From: Stappia indica | Lineage (GTDB): Bacteria; Pseudomonadota; Alphaproteobacteria; Rhizobiales; Stappiaceae | Direction: 5' to 3' | Assembly: GCF_001696535.1 (NCBI RefSeq) | Contig: NZ_MBQE01000001.1 | Coordinates: forward strand, 496,001 to 560,000 | DNA length: 64,000 bases | Shown: positions 16,127 to 25,882 of the stretch, one piece after another | Layout of the letters: each line of letters starts with the position of its first letter | Position numbering within the stretch: the stretch's first letter is position 1 | Made by a program: the position numbers and the translations under genes | Notes under the pieces: model-generated | What the model saw: the letters and a program-made list of their open reading frames with translations, nothing else | The model's database searches: none | Told to the model about the DNA's origin: nothing

Positions 16127-17335
16127 TCACACGCGGGCGGGCTCGGCCGGACGCCTCCACGCCAGAACGGCAAGGCACACGAGCGCCGCCAGCGCCAGCA
16201 TCGCCAGCCCCGAGGCATAGACGACGACGCCCGCGACACCGGCGCTGTCCAGCACCATCGTCACCAGCAGCGGGCCTGCCGCCATTGCGATATTGCTCGG
16301 CAGCGACAGGTTGGCCGCCGCGCGCGCATAGCGGCTTGCCGAAAAGAAGCTGAGCGGCAGCAGCGCCCGGGTCAGCGCCGAAATGCCCGACCCGAAGCCG
16401 TAGAACGCGATGAAGAGATAAAGCAGCGAAGCCTTTCCGTCGGCGAGGAGCAGCAGCAGGGGCGAGCCCACCAGCAGCGCGGCGGCGATGAGCCCCGAGG
16501 TCAACGGCGTTGCGAACCGCCCCGCCAGGATATCCGCGAGCCGCGCCGTGATACCCAGCACCGAGCGCAGCGCGCCGAGTTCCAGCGCCAGAGCCGGCGA
16601 GGCACCCGACATCTGCAGCAGGGCGATCAGCGACGGCGCCAGCCCCGTGGTGACCAGACTGAAGACGATGGAGACCAGCGCAATCAGCAGGAAGGCAAGG
16701 CGCGCCTGCGCCTGCGTCAGCCGCAAGGGCTCGACAGCGGCGGCCGCGGCGCGCGCGGCGCCTCCGTCCTCGTCGCGCGGCGTCGGCAGGGCGAAGAGAT
16801 AGAGCGGGCAAAGCACGAGTTGGGTTGCGGCCGCCGCCAGCATCGCCATGCGCCAGCCGATCGCCCCTTCCAGCAGGGACCACAACGGCCAGGCGACGGC
16901 AGCCGACAGGCCGGTGAAGATCATCAGGATGCCGATGGAGCGCCGGGCGCCCGCCCCTTCCCGCTCGACCACCGCCGCATTGCACGGCACGGTCAGGCCG
17001 AGCGCGCCGCCGATCCCCATCACCAGCCAGGCGGCGTAGTAGAGCACGACACCCTGCGCCAGGCTCATAGCGAGAAGCCCCGCCGACATGGTCGCAGCTC
17101 CCGCTGCGAGCACCCGTGCAGCGCCATGCCGCTCGATCAGCCGCCCGGTCCAGGGGCCGGCGAACCCACCCAGCAGCATCATCGCCGTCAACCCGCCGAA
17201 GGCGAGCGCATTCGACATGCCGAGCTCGGCGGCGATCTGTCGACCCAGCACGCCGGGCATGTCGAAGGTCGTCCCCCAACCGACGATCTGGCCGGCGGCC
17301 AGGATGGCGATAAGGCGAAGCCTGTCGAGACGCAT
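16127..17335 (-). CDS. MFS transporter
   Basis: About 402 residues, twelve hydrophobic segments; GPWTGRLIERHGAARVL matches the MFS loop 2-3 signature. The central loop is acidic then Ala-rich (PRDEDGGAARAAAAAVEPL). Inner membrane; substrate unknown. The ATG at 17335 has an excellent GAGGGATC ribosome site, which decides against longer upstream readings. Only loosely similar to the other MFS gene downstream, so not a recent tandem duplicate. Separated from nadE by 76 nt on the same strand. Confidence 0.85.
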   Translation of the reverse strand: MRLDRLRLIAILAAGQIVGWGTTFDMPGVLGRQIAAELGMSNALAFGGLTAMMLLGGFAGPWTGRLIERHGAARVLAAGAATMSAGLLAMSLAQGVVLYYAAWLVMGIGGALGLTVPCNAAVVEREGAGARRSIGILMIFTGLSAAVAWPLWSLLEGAIGWRMAMLAAAATQLVLCPLYLFALPTPRDEDGGAARAAAAAVEPLRLTQAQARLAFLLIALVSIVFSLVTTGLAPSLIALLQMSGASPALALELGALRSVLGITARLADILAGRFATPLTSGLIAAALLVGSPLLLLLADGKASLLYLFIAFYGFGSGISALTRALLPLSFFSASRYARAAANLSLPSNIAMAAGPLLVTMVLDSAGVAGVVVYASGLAMLALAALVCLAVLAWRRPAEPARV

Positions 17336-17411
17336 GATCCCTCGCGCGAGGGCTCGTGTGGCGGGAGCCGCAGCAGCCCGGCCGGGCTTGGCTACCACTG
17401 AAAGACGCGGC

Positions 17412-19124
17412 CTAGCTGCGGTCGCGGAAGCGGTTGGTGATCGGGTAGCGGCGGTCGCGGCCGAAATTCTTGCGGGTGATCTTGACGCCCGGCGCCGACT
17501 GCCGGCGCTTGTATTCGGCGATGTAGAGCAGGTGCTCGATGCGGTGGATCAGCTCGCGGTCATGGCCGCGCGCCTCGATATCGCCCACCGACATCTCGTT
17601 CTCCACCAGACATTCGAGAATGTCGTCGAGCACGTCATAGGGCGGCAGCGAATCCTGGTCCGTTTGGTTCTCGCGCAGCTCCGCGGTCGGCACCTTGTCG
17701 ATGATGTTGACCGGGATCACCTCGCCCTCGGGACCGAGCAGGCCACCCGGACGGTTGGCGTTGCGCCAGGCGGCGAGCCGATAGACCTGCGTCTTGTAGA
17801 GATCCTTGATCGGGTTGAAGCCGCCGTTCATGTCGCCGTAGAGCGTCGCATAGCCGACCGACATTTCCGACTTGTTGCCCGTGGTCGCGACCATCGAGCC
17901 GAACTTGTTGGAGATCGCCATCAGGATCGTGCCGCGCGCGCGCGACTGCAGGTTCTCTTCCGTCACGCCGCTGTCGGTGCCGGCGAACAGGCCCGAAAGC
18001 CCCTCCGAAAAGCCCTCCACCGCCGGGGCGATCGCCACCGTGTCGTAGCGCACGCCGAGCGCCTTGGCGCAGGCTTCGGCATCCACGAGGCTCTCCGTCG
18101 AGGTGTAGCGATAGGGCAGCATCACGCAGTGGACCTTGTCGCCCCCCAGCGCATCCACCGCCATCGCCGCCACCACCGCGCTGTCGATGCCGCCGGACAT
18201 GCCCAGCACCACGCCCGGAAAGCGGTTCTTGTTCACATAGTCCCGGAAGCCGAGGACGCAGGCCTGCCAGCGCGCAGCATCGATATCCGGCAGATCGGCC
18301 TTCGGCCCGCTCTCGCAGACCCAGCCATCGTCCGCATCGCGGCGCCAGTCGGTGATCGCGATCTCCTCGACGAACTCGCCCATCTGGAACGCAAGGCGCC
18401 GGTCGGCCTGCAGCGCGAAGGACGCGCCGTCGAACACCAGTTCGTCCTGGCCGCCGAGCTGGTTGCAATAGACCAGCGGCAGGCCCGTCTCGACCACGCG
18501 CTGCACCATCACCTGCAGACGCACCTCCGGCTTGCCGGCATAGAAGGGAGAGCCGTTCGGCACCAGCAGCAGCTCCGCGCCGGTCTCCTCCAGGCACTCG
18601 CAGACTTCCTCGGTCCACGCATCCTCGCAGACCGGCAGGCCGAGGCGGATGCCGCGAAAGCCGACCGGCCCCGGCAAGGGACCTGCCTGGAACACGCGCT
18701 TTTCGTCGAACTCGCCGTAGTTGGGCAGATCGTATTTGAACCGCACGCCCTCGATGCGTCCGCCGTCGACCAGCGCCACCGCATTGTGCAGCTTGTCGCC
18801 GTCGCGCCAGGGCAGACCGATCACCACGCCCGGCCCGCCGTCGGCGGTGTCCGCCACCAGTTCGTCCAGCGCAGCGCGGCACGCCGTGACGAAGGCCGGC
18901 TTCAGCACCAGATCCTCCGGCGGATAGCCGGACAGGAACAGCTCCGACAACAGCACGAGGTCTGCCCCGGCGGCCGCGGCCTGCGCACGGGCGCGGCGCG
19001 CCAGCGCGAGGTTTCCCTCCACATCGCCGACGGTCGGGTTCATCTGGGCCACCGCCAGCCGCAGCCTGTCGGCGGGGCCGGAAGAGCCGGTTTTCACGGA
19101 GGATTCGGTCGGTGTCGCGCTCAT
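17412..19124 (-). CDS. nadE: Glutamine-dependent NAD+ synthetase
   Basis: 570-residue two-domain enzyme for the last step of NAD synthesis, amidating nicotinate adenine dinucleotide with ammonia from glutamine. The N-terminal nitrilase-type glutaminase has the catalytic triad: Glu in LLSELFLSGYPPEDL, Lys in RFKYDLPNYGEFDEKRVF and Cys in GLPVCEDAW. The C-terminal synthetase has the PP-loop GMSGGIDSAVVAA and the KSEMSVGYATLYGD segment. The ATG at 19124 fits the family N-terminus (LRLAVAQMNPTVGD follows). Both domains are intact, so no separate glutaminase is needed. Confidence 0.96.
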   Translation of the reverse strand: MSATPTESSVKTGSSGPADRLRLAVAQMNPTVGDVEGNLALARRARAQAAAAGADLVLLSELFLSGYPPEDLVLKPAFVTACRAALDELVADTADGGPGVVIGLPWRDGDKLHNAVALVDGGRIEGVRFKYDLPNYGEFDEKRVFQAGPLPGPVGFRGIRLGLPVCEDAWTEEVCECLEETGAELLLVPNGSPFYAGKPEVRLQVMVQRVVETGLPLVYCNQLGGQDELVFDGASFALQADRRLAFQMGEFVEEIAITDWRRDADDGWVCESGPKADLPDIDAARWQACVLGFRDYVNKNRFPGVVLGMSGGIDSAVVAAMAVDALGGDKVHCVMLPYRYTSTESLVDAEACAKALGVRYDTVAIAPAVEGFSEGLSGLFAGTDSGVTEENLQSRARGTILMAISNKFGSMVATTGNKSEMSVGYATLYGDMNGGFNPIKDLYKTQVYRLAAWRNANRPGGLLGPEGEVIPVNIIDKVPTAELRENQTDQDSLPPYDVLDDILECLVENEMSVGDIEARGHDRELIHRIEHLLYIAEYKRRQSAPGVKITRKNFGRDRRYPITNRFRDRS

Positions 19125-19227
19125 GAAAATGGGTGTAGCCCGGCCCTTGCGCTTGCGCAATCGGCGAGAACGCATGGGCGTGCCGCGGAGCACACGTTGC
19201 CGCCCGGTGGGATGCCGGGTCGAAAGG

Positions 19228-19764
19228 TTAGAGGTACACGGTGCCCTGCCCGCCGGCCGCGCCTTGCTGCTTGAGCGCTGCGGCCGCCACTTCCGGCGCC
19301 GGCATTGCCGACGGCTCGAAGCTGCCCCTCGGCGCCGGCCGCAGCCGGTCCACCGCCCGCACGAACGGCCTGTGCTCCGTCAGGACCCGTTGCAGGCGCT
19401 GGTAGAGCATCGCCGGCGAGACCGGCTTTGCCAGGAATTCGTGAATGCCGAGCTCCACCGCCTTGAGCACCACCGGCTTGCGCGCATCCGCGCTCACCAT
19501 GATCACCGGCGTGGTGGCGACGCCCGCATCGGTGTCGCCGCGCAGGATCGACAGGAATTCGGCGCCGTTGAGCGGCGACATCACCCAGTCGCAGATGACG
19601 ACGTCGGGCTTTCGCTCGAGCGTGGCCGCCAGCCCGTCGGCACCGTCCGATGCGTCCGAGATCCGCCGGATGCCGAAGCCGCCCAGGATCGCCCTGAAAA
19701 GACTTCGCATATGAGAGTTGTCGTCGATGACCAGCACCGACACTGCTGAAAGATCGAGTACCAT
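19228..19764 (-). CDS. Single-domain CheY-like response regulator with C-terminal tail
   Basis: 178 residues. The receiver domain spans about 8-128: acidic pair in VLVIDDNSHM, phospho-acceptor Asp in VVICDWVMSPLNG, conserved Ser in VIMVSADAR and Lys in EFLAKPVSP. No DNA-binding or enzymatic output domain; the last 50 residues are Pro/Ala-rich and probably disordered. No histidine kinase lies nearby, so it is an orphan receiver whose partner is unknown. The ATG at 19764 puts the receiver at the N-terminus. It is upstream of nadE on the same strand with a 103-nt gap. Confidence 0.88.
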   Translation of the reverse strand: MVLDLSAVSVLVIDDNSHMRSLFRAILGGFGIRRISDASDGADGLAATLERKPDVVICDWVMSPLNGAEFLSILRGDTDAGVATTPVIMVSADARKPVVLKAVELGIHEFLAKPVSPAMLYQRLQRVLTEHRPFVRAVDRLRPAPRGSFEPSAMPAPEVAAAALKQQGAAGGQGTVYL

Positions 19765-19957
19765 GCCGTTCGGTCCCCTCCCGATTGGCTCATACTTACA
19801 AATATGCGAAAGACGGAAAGATTTCCTTACGTCAATTTCGACCGGACCGCTTGGTTGCCGGTTGACTGCCGGTCGACCTGCGCCCGGCGCGCGCGACACA
19901 TACCGCGCGACACCTTTCGGGAAAGCTACCGCTGCCGGACTGCAGCGCGAAAAAACG

Positions 19958-19987
19958 AAAAACGCCGCCGGCAAGGCCGGCGGCGCT
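19958..19987 (-). terminator. Terminator of the DAHP synthase gene
   Basis: Read on the minus strand: AGCGCCGCCGGC, a CTT loop, GCCGGCGGCGT and a T run. It starts about 27 nt after the stop codon of the DAHP synthase gene. Confidence 0.8.
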
Positions 19988-20014
19988 GAAGTGCTTGCGT
20001 CAAAGCGCGGCGGC

Positions 20015-21400
20015 TCAGGCGATGGCCGCCTCGCGCTCCGGGCTGCCCCGCTGGTCGCGCTCCTTGCGGACGTTCTCGGCCACCATGAAGGCGAGCTCGA
20101 TCGCCTGCTCGGCATTGAGCCGCGGGTCGCAATAGGTGTGGTAGCGGTCGGCGAGATCCTCGGCCGTCAGCGCCCGGGCACCGCCCGTGCACTCGGTGAC
20201 GTTCTTGCCGGTCATCTCCACATGGATGCCGCCCGCGTAGCTGCCTTCCGCCCGGTGCACCGCGAAGAAGGCCTCGACCTCCCGCATGATGCGGTCGAAC
20301 GGACGCGTCTTGTAACCACCGGCGGTGATCGTGTTGCCATGCATGGGATCGCACGACCACACCACCTTCCGGCCCTCGCGCTCCACGGCGCGCACCAGCT
20401 GCGGCAGGTGCTCGAACACCTTGTCCGCGCCGAAGCGGCAGATCAGCGTCAAGCGGCCGGCCTCGTTGGCCGGGTTCAGCGTGTCAATCAGCTGCAGCAG
20501 CTCGTCGGCCTTCAGGCTCGGGCCGCATTTCAGGCCGATCGGGTTCTTGATGCCGCGGAAGAACTCGACATGCGCATGGTCCGGCTGGCGGGTGCGGTCG
20601 CCGATCCACAGCATGTGGCCGGAGGTCGCGTACCAGTCGCCGGAGGTGCTGTCGACGCGGGTCATCGCCTGCTCGTAGCCCAGCAGAAGGGCTTCGTGGC
20701 TGGTGAAGAAATCGGTCGAGCGCAGCTGCGGCGCGCTGTCCGGGTCGATGCCGCAGGCGCGCATGAACTCCAGGCTCTCCGAGATCCGGTCGGCGAGCAC
20801 CTGGTAGCGATGGCTCTGCGGGCTATCCTTGACGAAGGACAGCATCCAGCGATGCACGTGGTCGAGATTGGCGAAACCGCCCTGCGCGAAGGCGCGCAGC
20901 AGGTTCAGCGTCGCGGCCGACTGGCGGTAGGCCATGACCTGGCGCTGCGGATCCGGCTCACGGGATTCCGGCGTGAAGGCGATGTCGTTGACGATATCGC
21001 CGCGGTAGCTCGGCAGCTCCACGTCGCCCTGCTTCTCCATCGGCGAGGAGCGCGGCTTGGCGAACTGGCCGGCGATGCGGCCGACCTTCACCACCGGCTG
21101 CGCCGAGGCATAGGTGAGCACGACGGCCATCTGCAGGAAGACGCGGAAGAAGTCGCGGATGTGGTCCGCGTGGTGCTCCGCAAAGCTCTCCGCACAATCG
21201 CCGCCCTGCAGCAGGAATCCGCGACCTTCGGCCACTTCGGCGAGCTGGGCCTTCAGCTTCCTCGCCTCACCTGCAAAAACGAGCGGCGGAAAGTCGGACA
21301 GGCGGCGCTCCACTTCCGCGAGCGCGTCCGCGTCGCGATACTCGGGCACCTGCACGATCGGCATCGACCGCCAGCTATCCGGTGTCCAGTTCTGCGCCAT
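20015..21400 (-). CDS. Class II 3-deoxy-7-phosphoheptulonate (DAHP) synthase
   Basis: 461 residues; first committed step of the shikimate pathway, joining phosphoenolpyruvate and erythrose 4-phosphate. It is the plant/mycobacterial AroG-like class II form. Visible signatures: [17 protein letters not shown] at the N-terminus, [12 protein letters not shown] with the metal-ligand Cys, [17 protein letters not shown], and [13 protein letters not shown] with the metal-site His. The ATG at 21400 gives the standard N-terminus of this class. A terminator follows, so it appears monocistronic. Class II enzymes are often allosterically controlled by aromatic amino acids; nothing in the upstream region looks like a leader-peptide attenuator. 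Confidence 0.95.
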   Translation of the reverse strand: MAQNWTPDSWRSMPIVQVPEYRDADALAEVERRLSDFPPLVFAGEARKLKAQLAEVAEGRGFLLQGGDCAESFAEHHADHIRDFFRVFLQMAVVLTYASAQPVVKVGRIAGQFAKPRSSPMEKQGDVELPSYRGDIVNDIAFTPESREPDPQRQVMAYRQSAATLNLLRAFAQGGFANLDHVHRWMLSFVKDSPQSHRYQVLADRISESLEFMRACGIDPDSAPQLRSTDFFTSHEALLLGYEQAMTRVDSTSGDWYATSGHMLWIGDRTRQPDHAHVEFFRGIKNPIGLKCGPSLKADELLQLIDTLNPANEAGRLTLICRFGADKVFEHLPQLVRAVEREGRKVVWSCDPMHGNTITAGGYKTRPFDRIMREVEAFFAVHRAEGSYAGGIHVEMTGKNVTECTGGARALTAEDLADRYHTYCDPRLNAEQAIELAFMVAENVRKERDQRGSPEREAAIA

Positions 21401-21663
21401 TGTTCCAACTCCGTATAAACGACCTTCGGCAAGATCTTGTGCCTGCAGGCATCCGCTCCGGTTGCGTGTTTCGTCTGTCCCCGCTCGCCCGATCATATGT
21501 TGCGTGGGCGACGGGTGCCGGGCGTTATACACGCGGCAGCGTGGCGAGGCCACAGATAACGTCGCAACGGATGAGCCAGCAGAGTGGCACTGCAAGCGCT
21601 CCGAAGGTCCGCAATGCTGCCGATCACATTCCCGAGAGCAGCGGCCGACAGTGCTCGTGCCTC

Positions 21664-21692
21664 TTGCACGTGGCTGCCGTCTGACTCATTAT
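21664..21692 (+). promoter_or_regulatory. Candidate sigma70-type promoter of the copper cluster
   Basis: TTGCAC at 21664-21669 and CATTAT at 21687-21692, separated by exactly 17 nt. The spacing is that of ordinary sigma70 sites rather than the 19-20 nt of MerR/CueR-controlled promoters. Transcription would begin almost at the ATG at 21701, implying a leaderless first gene. Confidence 0.4.
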
Positions 21693-21700
21693 CCGGCGTC

Positions 21701-22141
21701 ATGGAGAGTCGTGCCCGCCTCTTTGCTGCAACTCTGTGCCGCCTCGTTCTCGTGGCGATGATTGCGCTTGCAGGTGCCACCGCCGGCAATCTGAGCGACG
21801 CCTTTGCCGCAGCGGTCCCGGCCGCTCGCCAGCAAGCCCACATTCACGCCCCGTCGCCGATGGTTGCCGCACACGCAGCCGACGACGCGCATGCAGCCGG
21901 TCACGGCAGCGCAAGATCTCACGACATGGCGCCGCACGCCTCGCACGGACAGACGCCCGAAGGCTCCCACCACCAGACGGGCTCCACGGTCGACTGTTGT
22001 CTCTCCTTCTGTTTTCCCGGACTGGCCGAAGATTGCGCCCCCGGTTTCGCGCATCTTCCCGCTGCAAAGCCGGAGAGCGACCATGCGGTTCGCCTCGAGC
22101 CGCAACCGCCCCACCCGACCGACCGCCCTCCTCGAGCCTGA
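21701..22141 (+). CDS. His-rich exported protein, copper cluster
   Basis: 146 residues. A hydrophobic N-terminal segment (LCRLVLVAMIALAGATAG) acts as a signal or anchor. The mature part is very rich in histidine (AAHAADDAHAAGHGSARSH, MAPHASHGQ) with a Cys cluster CCLSFCFPG. No domain name can be assigned. His/Met/Cys-rich small proteins commonly buffer copper in the periplasm, and it heads a run of copper genes on the same strand, which supports that role by context. No good ribosome site precedes the ATG; it may be leaderless, or translation may begin at a later Met. Confidence 0.6.
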   Translation: MESRARLFAATLCRLVLVAMIALAGATAGNLSDAFAAAVPAARQQAHIHAPSPMVAAHAADDAHAAGHGSARSHDMAPHASHGQTPEGSHHQTGSTVDCCLSFCFPGLAEDCAPGFAHLPAAKPESDHAVRLEPQPPHPTDRPPRA

Positions 22142-22215
22142 CAGGCCGGCCTGAAAAGGCCGTTGCCGCGCGGTGAACCCGCGCGGCCGCATCCTGTCAT
22201 TCTCGAGGACTTGTC

Positions 22216-22443
22216 ATGATATCCAGACTGCTTGCGGCCCTCGCGCCGCTGGCGGTGGCCGCCTGTGCCACCGTCCCGGCAACCGTGTCCGGTTACGGAC
22301 CGCTGCCGGAAGACCCGCACGCCGCCACCGTGCCTTTGCGACCGGCCAGCGTCGTCGCTCCCTACGAGCACCGCATTCCCGTGGAGCCGGGCAACTGGCG
22401 GGACCTGAACGACCGCCAGGCACCGGGCGGAGGTGCGTCATGA
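22216..22443 (+). CDS. Small putative lipoprotein, copper cluster
   Basis: 75 residues. The signal sequence ends in the lipobox LAVAAC, so the mature protein is probably an outer-membrane or periplasm-facing lipoprotein of about 60 residues with several prolines (EHRIPVEPGNWRDLNDRQAP). GAGGAC lies 8 nt before the ATG. Its TGA overlaps the start of the TolC-like gene by 4 nt (ATGA), so the two are translationally coupled and the product may assist the channel. Function not known. Confidence 0.65.
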   Translation: MISRLLAALAPLAVAACATVPATVSGYGPLPEDPHAATVPLRPASVVAPYEHRIPVEPGNWRDLNDRQAPGGGAS

Positions 22444-23912
22444 GGCCCTCCCTTCGTTCCCTCGCCGTGTTGACGGCGCCCCTGCTGCTCGGCGGCTGCA
22501 TCGCCACGGCTGCTACGGATGCCTACGGGCCCGGCGATGCCGGCTTCGTCACCGTCGCCGGCCAGGTGGCACCAGCGCTCGGCGGCAACACCCCCACATG
22601 GGTCCAGACCCCCGAGCAGGCCCGCGCGGCCTCCGAGCGCGTGCGTTCCATGGTCCACAAGAAGACCATCAGCGCCGAAACCGCCGTTCAGGTGGCCTTG
22701 ATCAACAATCGCGGCCTGCAGGCGGCCTATTCGGATCTCGGCATCAGCGCCGCCGATGCCTGGCAGCAGACCCTGCTGCCGAACCCGAACATTTCGGTCG
22801 GCCTGCTCGGCATCGGCCAACCCGGCCTGGTCGCCTTCAAGACCATCGAGGGGATGGTCGCCAACAACATCCTGGCCCTCCTGACGCACAAGCGGCGCAG
22901 CGAGATCGCCGAGACCCGCTTCCGCCAGGCGCAGATGCGGGCGGCGGAGGAAACCCTGCGCGTTGCCAACGAGACGCGCAGCGCATGGATCGAGACGGTC
23001 GCCGCCTTCGAGACGGTCGCCCTCCTCAACCAAGCCCGTCAAGCCGCCGATGCGGCCTCCGAGCTTGCCGAAAAGCTCGGCGAGACCGGCGCCATGCCCA
23101 AGGCTGCGCAGGCGCGCGAACACGCGTTCAACGCGGAACTGGTCGGCCAGATCGCGGAGGCCCGGCTTGCCGCGCGGCTCGCCAAGGAAAAGCTCGCCCG
23201 CGCGATGGGGCTATGGGGCGCGGACACCGCGTTCTTCGTGCCCGACGCGCTTCCCCCGCTTCCCGGCCGCCTGATGAACAAGGAGCATGTCGAGCGGGAG
23301 GCGCTGCAGCGCCGGGTCGACCTGCAGATCGCGAAGATAGAGCTGGAGGCTACGGCCCGCGAGCTCGGACTGACCGAGGCGACCCGCTACGTCACCGATC
23401 TCGGCCTCGTCGCCGGCTTCGAAAGCGAGCGCGAGAAGGAGGACGGCAAGACCCGGCTCACCGGCACGGCCCAGGTGGAGCTGGATTTCGCGATCCCGAT
23501 CTTCGACAGCGGCGCGGCCCGCATGAAGAAGGCGGAGTTCACCTACATGCGTGCCGCCAATCGCCTGGCGGAACGTGCGGTCAACATTCGCTCGCAGGCG
23601 CGCTCCGCCTATCTGGCCTACCGCGCCTCGCACGAGATCGCCCGCCACTACCGCAACTCGGTCCTGCCCCTGCGCAACCAGATCGAGGAGGAATCCCTCC
23701 TCACCTACAACGGCATGATCACCAACACGTTCGAGCTGCTGGCCGATACCAGGGCGCGGATCGGCACCGTCCTGATGGCCTCACGCGCCAAGCGGGACTT
23801 CTGGCTCGCGGAAGCGGGCCTGGCCGCCGCGATCCATGGCGGCGGTGAAGCCCCGGCCGCAGGCGGTGGCAGCGAAGCCGCGGTCGCCGATGCCGGCGGC
23901 GGCGGACATTGA
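22440..23912 (+). CDS. TolC-family outer-membrane efflux lipoprotein
   Basis: 490 residues. The N-terminus LLLGGC is a lipobox, as in CusC/OprM-type channels. Two long alpha-helical repeats typical of the OEP family follow (ETAVQVALINNRGLQAAYSD in the first half, FAIPIFDSGAARMKKAEF in the second). Together with an inner-membrane pump and adaptor such proteins form trans-envelope efflux channels. No RND pump, adaptor or ATPase is encoded beside it, so its partner must be elsewhere. ATG at 22440, overlapping the lipoprotein gene; the next gene starts 17 nt after its stop. Confidence 0.88.
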   Translation: MRPSLRSLAVLTAPLLLGGCIATAATDAYGPGDAGFVTVAGQVAPALGGNTPTWVQTPEQARAASERVRSMVHKKTISAETAVQVALINNRGLQAAYSDLGISAADAWQQTLLPNPNISVGLLGIGQPGLVAFKTIEGMVANNILALLTHKRRSEIAETRFRQAQMRAAEETLRVANETRSAWIETVAAFETVALLNQARQAADAASELAEKLGETGAMPKAAQAREHAFNAELVGQIAEARLAARLAKEKLARAMGLWGADTAFFVPDALPPLPGRLMNKEHVEREALQRRVDLQIAKIELEATARELGLTEATRYVTDLGLVAGFESEREKEDGKTRLTGTAQVELDFAIPIFDSGAARMKKAEFTYMRAANRLAERAVNIRSQARSAYLAYRASHEIARHYRNSVLPLRNQIEEESLLTYNGMITNTFELLADTRARIGTVLMASRAKRDFWLAEAGLAAAIHGGGEAPAAGGGSEAAVADAGGGGH

Positions 23913-23929
23913 TGGCGAAGGAGACTGCA

Positions 23930-25321
23930 ATGCTGAACAGACGTCAGATCCTGGGCGCCGGCGCTGCGGGCGCGGCCCTCGTGTCCTCCACCGCCTGGTC
24001 CCAGACCAGCAATCGCGGACTGCCTGAGGCGGCGACGATGGACACGCCCGCAACCCAGGCCCCGCTCACCCCCACCTCGGGCCCGGACTACAACCCCGTC
24101 GTTACCCTGAACGGCTGGACCCTGCCCCACCGCATGAACAACGGCGTCAAGGAGTTCCACCTCGTCGCCGAGCCGGTGGAGCGGGAGCTTGCCGACGGCA
24201 TGACCGCCTTCCTGTGGGGCTATAACGGCCAGTCCATCGGCCCGACCATCGAAGCGGTCGAGGGCGACAGGGTGCGCATCTTCGTCACCAACCGCCTGCC
24301 CGAGCACACCTCCGTGCACTGGCACGGCATGATCCTGCCTTCCGGCATGGACGGCGTCGGCGGCCTGTCGCATCCGGGCATCCCGCCGGGCAAGACCTTC
24401 GTCTACGAGTTCGACCTCGTGAAGAGCGGGACGTTCATGTACCACCCGCACGCCGACGAGATGGTGCAGATGGCCATGGGCATGATGGGGTTCTTCATCG
24501 TGCATCCGAAGGACCCGGCCTTCATGCGTGTCGACCGTGATTTCCTGATCATGCTCAACGCCTTCGACATCGATCCCGGCTCCTACGTGCCGAAGATCAT
24601 GACGATGACCGACTTCAACCTGTGGACCTGGAACAGCCGGATCTTTCCCGACATCGATCCGCTCGTCGTCGGACTGGGAGACCGGGTGCGGGTGCGCGTC
24701 GGTAACCTGACCATGACCAACCACCCCATCCACATGCACGGCTACGACTTCGAGGTCACCTGTACGGATGGTGGCTGGGTGCGCCCTGAGGCGCGCTGGC
24801 CGGAAGTGTCCATCGATATTCCCGTCGGCGCCATGCGTGCCTACGAGTTCGACGCGGTCCACCCGGGCGACTGGGCGATCCACTGCCACAAGTCGCATCA
24901 CACGATGAACGCCATGGGCCACGACGTGCCGACCTTCATCGGCGCCGACAAGCGCTCGGTCACCGCGAAGATCCGCAAGCTACAGCCCGAATACATGCCG
25001 ATGGGCTCCAACGGCATGGCCGAAATGGGCGAGATGGAAATGCCCCTGCCCGACAACACGGTTCCGATGATGGCCGGCTGGGGGCCCCATGGCCCGCTGG
25101 AAATGGGCGGGATGTTCTCCGTGGTGAAGGTCCGCGACGGCATTCAGCCGGGCGATTACGCCGATCCCGGCTGGTACGAGAACCCGCCCGGAACACAGGC
25201 TTGGGAGTGGGCCGGCGAACTGCCGGACGTCACCCGTGCCGACAGCCCTTCCACCACGCTCACCGATGCTCCGGCCAGCGCACCCGCACAGCGTGCCTCA
25301 CACCGGCAGCATGGCGGCTGA
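23930..25321 (+). CDS. Tat-exported multicopper oxidase
   Basis: 463 residues. The N-terminus has a twin-arginine signal (NRRQILGAGAAGAALV), so it folds with copper before export. The copper-binding histidine motifs of the CopA/CueO group are present: SVHWHG, MYHPHADEM, NHPIHMHGYDF and HCHKSHHTMNAMG. The two C-terminal motifs supply the type 1 and type 3 sites. Met-rich segments (MPMGSNGMAEMGEMEM, PMMAGW) fit Cu(I) binding and oxidation. The start at 23930 is chosen for GAAGGAG 8 nt upstream; an ATG at 23912 overlapping the previous stop is possible. Likely role: periplasmic copper detoxification. Confidence 0.92.
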   Translation: MLNRRQILGAGAAGAALVSSTAWSQTSNRGLPEAATMDTPATQAPLTPTSGPDYNPVVTLNGWTLPHRMNNGVKEFHLVAEPVERELADGMTAFLWGYNGQSIGPTIEAVEGDRVRIFVTNRLPEHTSVHWHGMILPSGMDGVGGLSHPGIPPGKTFVYEFDLVKSGTFMYHPHADEMVQMAMGMMGFFIVHPKDPAFMRVDRDFLIMLNAFDIDPGSYVPKIMTMTDFNLWTWNSRIFPDIDPLVVGLGDRVRVRVGNLTMTNHPIHMHGYDFEVTCTDGGWVRPEARWPEVSIDIPVGAMRAYEFDAVHPGDWAIHCHKSHHTMNAMGHDVPTFIGADKRSVTAKIRKLQPEYMPMGSNGMAEMGEMEMPLPDNTVPMMAGWGPHGPLEMGGMFSVVKVRDGIQPGDYADPGWYENPPGTQAWEWAGELPDVTRADSPSTTLTDAPASAPAQRASHRQHGG

Positions 25322-25356
25322 GGCCGCTCCATACCCCGAAACGGAAAGGACAGAAC

Positions 25357-25851
25357 ATGCAGACAAAGACCATGAAGATGCTCGCCGTGGCCCTCTGCGC
25401 CCTCGCGCTCGGTCAGGGCGACGCGATCGCCGCCGGCACTCATGCCGGAGGCCACGGGGACAAGATGGCCGCCGGCACCCCCGGCGAGGCATCACAGGCG
25501 ACGCGCACCGTACGTGTCGAACTGAAGGAGACCGAAGACGGCATGGCGATTGATCCGGCGGCCCTTCAGGTGCGCCAGGGCGAGACCATCCGCTTTCTCG
25601 TTCGCAACGTCGGAGAGATCGAGCACGAGTTCGTCATCGACACGCCGGTCCGCAACCAGGAGCACAAGAAGGTGATGGCCCAGTTCCCGGACATGGAGCA
25701 CGACGATCCCAACTCCGTCCGGCTCGAGCCGGGCGCCGAGGGCGAGGTCGTGTGGACCTTCAGCAATACCGGCAGCTTCGAGTTCGCCTGCCTGATCCCC
25801 GGTCACTACGAGTCCGGCATGCATGGCGACATCGACGTCGCACACAAGTGA
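25357..25851 (+). CDS. Periplasmic cupredoxin
   Basis: 164 residues with signal peptide (LAVALCALALGQGDAIAA) and a His/Met-rich linker. A plastocyanin/azurin-like domain follows. Type 1 copper ligands are readable as His90 (IEHEF), Cys145 (FACLIPGH), His150 and Met155 (GHYESGM). Such proteins carry electrons or bind copper in the periplasm, often next to a multicopper oxidase as here (35 nt downstream). AAAGGACAG precedes the ATG. It probably acts as the electron or copper partner of the oxidase; that is inference from adjacency. Confidence 0.9.
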   Translation: MQTKTMKMLAVALCALALGQGDAIAAGTHAGGHGDKMAAGTPGEASQATRTVRVELKETEDGMAIDPAALQVRQGETIRFLVRNVGEIEHEFVIDTPVRNQEHKKVMAQFPDMEHDDPNSVRLEPGAEGEVVWTFSNTGSFEFACLIPGHYESGMHGDIDVAHK

Positions 25852-25882
25852 GCAGCCCCTCCCCAACGAAAAGGACGACAAG

